Positions 6,251 to 7,232 of a stretch of DNA of 7,232 nt are shown here, one piece after another (positions within the stretch are counted from its first letter, which is position 1; each line of letters begins with the position of its first letter). Where the stretch lies: NCBI GenBank assembly GCA_026985495.1, contig JALSQJ010000227.1, positions 1 to 7,232 of the forward strand, given 5' to 3'. This DNA comes from Campylobacteraceae bacterium. Lineage in GTDB: Bacteria; Campylobacterota; Campylobacteria; Campylobacterales; Sulfurovaceae. The position numbers and the translations under genes are program-made. The notes beneath the pieces are model-generated. The model saw nothing but the letters and a program-made list of their open reading frames with translations. It did no database searches and had not been told where the DNA came from.

Positions 6251-6437
6251 ACTGTTCTAACCATGCAATATCTTCTGCATTAAGCTTTCCAATTTTTTGA
6301 ATTAGTCCACTCTTAATGGATTTCAAATCTTCAACCTCTAAATAGTTCAAATAGTTGGGGTTTATCTCTAATTTCTCTTCAGGTTTATAGGTAAGTAGAG
6401 CTTCAATCTCTTTTAGTAATTCCTCTTTAATATCCAT
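6228..6437 (-). CDS. Small acidic helical protein of unknown function
   Basis: A 69-residue protein I do not recognise. It is charged and probably all-helical: MDIKEELLKEIEALL at the start, a middle with NYLNYLEVEDLKSIKSGLIQKIGKL, and a tail DIAWLEQFKKYDYE. There is no membrane segment, cysteine pair or DNA-binding motif. The frame is open up to an ATG at 6473, but that start would add a hydrophobic 12-residue piece translated from the bcp leader and abut the bcp ATG head to head. The internal ATG at 6437 gives a more natural N-terminus and is preferred, although neither has a good ribosome-binding site. A TATAAT at 6462-6457 would give a leader of about a dozen bases for the 6437 start. Its 3' end overlaps the DUF523 gene by 23 bases in opposite orientation, and the peptide composition looks protein-like rather than a shadow of another gene. 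Confidence 0.6.
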   Translation of the reverse strand: MDIKEELLKEIEALLTYKPEEKLEINPNYLNYLEVEDLKSIKSGLIQKIGKLNAEDIAWLEQFKKYDYE

Positions 6438-6438
6438 G

Positions 6439-6448
6439 TAGTATACTA
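6439..6448. repeat. Perfect 10-bp palindrome in the bcp upstream region
   Basis: TAGTATACTA is its own reverse complement and contains the candidate bcp -10 box (TATACT, 6442-6447). It could be a small operator or simply the result of two AT-rich promoter elements meeting. It does not match the PerR or Fur box sequences that I know. Confidence 0.35.
6442..6447 (+). promoter_or_regulatory. Candidate -10 box of bcp
   Basis: TATACT, 26 bases before the bcp ATG, with AAGGA (6462-6466) as the ribosome-binding site 7 bases before the start. No -35 hexamer is evident; the upstream sequence is already the coding region of the divergent small gene. Confidence 0.45.
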
Positions 6449-6456
6449 GCGAAAAA

Positions 6457-6462
6457 ATTATA
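6457..6462 (-). promoter_or_regulatory. Candidate -10 box of the small divergent gene
   Basis: TATAAT on the minus strand, 19 bases from the preferred ATG at 6437. It lies within the predicted bcp leader and touches the bcp ribosome-binding site, so the two promoters would overlap face to face. Confidence 0.4.
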
Positions 6463-6473
6463 AGGATTAACAT

Positions 6474-6938
6474 ATGTTAGAAATTGGTGATGCTATACCA
6501 GATTTTTGTCTGCCAAATCAAGATGAAGAGGAGATATGTTTTAGAGATATTAAAGGACGATGGGCAGTTATCTATTTCTACCCAAAAGATAATACTCCAG
6601 GTTGTACAACAGAGGCGTGTGATTTTACAACAGCTCTTCCAGATTTTACAGAATTAGAGGCTATTGTTTTAGGTGTAAGCCCTGATTCTCCTAAAAAACA
6701 TAGAAACTTTATTGAGAAAAAGAGTCTAAAAATAACTCTTTTAGCCGATGAAGATAAAGAGCTATGTAAAAGTTTTGGAGTGTGGCAACTTAAAAAGTTT
6801 ATGGGAAGAGAGTACATGGGAGTTGTTAGAAGTACCTTTTTGATTGCACCAGATGGAACTTTAGCCCATAAGTGGGAAAAAGTAAAAGTAAAGGGTCACG
6901 TTCAAGAAGTTAAAGAGAAACTTCTTGAGTTAAAATAG
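6474..6938 (+). CDS. bcp: Thiol peroxidase of the Bcp/PrxQ peroxiredoxin family
   Basis: A 154-residue cytosolic peroxiredoxin that reduces H2O2 and organic peroxides with electrons from thioredoxin; its length is typical for the family. After GDAIPDFCLPNQDEE (5-19) comes the signature YFYPKDNTPGCTTEACDF (34-51). C44 is the peroxidatic cysteine, with T41 and P42 in the conserved active-site loop. C49, five residues later, is the resolving cysteine typical of the atypical 2-Cys PrxQ type. R119 in VVRSTFLIAPDG (117-128) is the conserved Arg that activates C44. Extra cysteines at 12, 22 and 98 are not part of the standard mechanism. The start is set by AAGGA 7 bases upstream. It diverges from the small gene at 6228-6437 and overlaps the 3' end of the penicillin-binding protein gene by 9 bases tail to tail. 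Confidence 0.96.
   Translation: MLEIGDAIPDFCLPNQDEEEICFRDIKGRWAVIYFYPKDNTPGCTTEACDFTTALPDFTELEAIVLGVSPDSPKKHRNFIEKKSLKITLLADEDKELCKSFGVWQLKKFMGREYMGVVRSTFLIAPDGTLAHKWEKVKVKGHVQEVKEKLLELK
6900..6930. repeat. Inverted repeat at the convergent end of bcp and the PBP gene
   Basis: TCAAGAAGTT (6902-6911) and AACTTCTTGA (6919-6928) are perfect reverse complements around a 7-base loop; two further G-U pairs extend the plus-strand stem to 12 bp. It lies in the last codons of bcp, just inside the point where the convergent PBP gene stops (6930-6932). No T tract follows on either strand, so it is not a canonical terminator, but it could mark or protect transcript ends. Confidence 0.5.
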
Positions 6939-7232
6939 GTCATAGTCGCTATCAGGATTGGTAGCCGATTTAGTTTGTGCAGGTAGAGGAGATGTGTCGG
7001 TATAGAGTTCGGTAATAACTCCATTGACAGCATTATATACTCCCTCTGGTCTAGTGAATTTTCTAGGCATATCTGGGTACATCTGATAAAACTTTTTAAA
7101 GAAGTAGGCAAAAGCAGGAGCAGATGTTCCCCCACCTGTACCACCCCGTCCAATAGGTCTATTGTTGTCTCTTCCCATCCAAACAATAACCTCTCTTGCA
7201 GGAGAGTATCCACAGAACCATGCATCAACATT
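6930..7232 (-). CDS. Class A penicillin-binding protein, C-terminal end (5' end outside window)
   Basis: The last 100 residues of a protein whose start lies past the right edge. NVDAWFCGYSP at the edge is what follows the KTGTT motif of the transpeptidase domain in PBP1A-type enzymes. IVWMGRDNNRPIGRGGTGGG then TSAPAFAYFF is the usual end of that domain. Class A enzymes are bifunctional: an N-terminal glycosyltransferase polymerises lipid II and the C-terminal transpeptidase cross-links peptidoglycan, with the catalytic domains in the periplasm behind one N-terminal membrane anchor. The catalytic Ser-x-x-Lys and Lys-Thr-Gly motifs are outside the window. After the domain is a tail of about 50 residues, partly Ser/Thr/Pro-rich and ending acidic (SDYDLF). 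The stop codon lies inside bcp. A monofunctional transpeptidase is possible but less likely given the PBP1A-like ending. Confidence 0.9.
   Translation of the reverse strand, partial: NVDAWFCGYSPAREVIVWMGRDNNRPIGRGGTGGGTSAPAFAYFFKKFYQMYPDMPRKFTRPEGVYNAVNGVITELYTDTSPLPAQTKSATNPDSDYDLF

Noticed and set aside
6437..6473. Longer N-terminus (81 residues) for the small gene before bcp
   Set aside because: It would place its ATG directly against the bcp ATG, and the extra residues are translated from bcp leader signals, so the 6437 start was preferred.
6578..6817. Minus-strand open frame inside bcp
   Set aside because: It lies wholly within a peroxiredoxin frame with intact active-site motifs; no ribosome-binding site or family match seen.
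6902..7231. Minus-strand open frame of 109 codons near the right edge
   Set aside because: It is a shifted frame over the PBP gene, whose own frame carries recognisable transpeptidase sequence.

Overview
The window looks like ordinary chromosome from a member of the Campylobacterota (epsilonproteobacteria), probably a free-living Sulfurovum- or Sulfurimonas-like lineage. The reasons are strongly AT-rich DNA with many AAA, ATA and AGA codons, extended -10 promoters without a clear -35 box, tight gene packing, a small Lys-rich monohaem cytochrome c, and an SPFH protein next to ilvE. As I recall it, Campylobacter jejuni has the same ilvE/SPFH pairing. The genus is inference; no rRNA or marker gene is present.

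Layout. From 1 to 1565 on the minus strand, ilvE (branched-chain aminotransferase) is followed by a prohibitin-like SPFH membrane protein that runs off the left edge; the ilvE stop codon lies inside the SPFH ribosome-binding site. A 132-base divergent promoter region (1566-1697) separates this pair from a plus-strand series: an AsmA-like inner-membrane-anchored periplasmic protein (1698-3224), a secreted monohaem cytochrome c (3313-3594) with its own terminator, and an NAD(P)-dependent aldehyde dehydrogenase (3718-5169) behind a good extended -10 promoter. Next is a two-gene unit with a 1-base gap: a four-helix membrane protein of the DUF420 (YozB/CtaM-like) type with four well-placed histidines, and a DUF523/TudS-like iron-sulfur protein. 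A small unknown gene (6228-6437, minus) converges on that unit and diverges from bcp/prxQ (6474-6938). The last gene is the C-terminal end of a class A penicillin-binding protein (6930 to the right edge, minus), overlapping bcp tail to tail.

How the genes relate. The functions are mostly housekeeping: amino-acid synthesis, envelope homeostasis (SPFH, AsmA-like, PBP), electron transfer and redox protection (cytochrome c, Bcp) and aldehyde oxidation. The adjacent DUF420 and DUF523 genes are the least understood part and the best candidate for unexplored biology. I see no mobile element, CRISPR array, tRNA, rRNA or toxin-antitoxin module, and no gene-free stretch longer than about 130 bases. I found no clear evidence of an undescribed multi-gene system.
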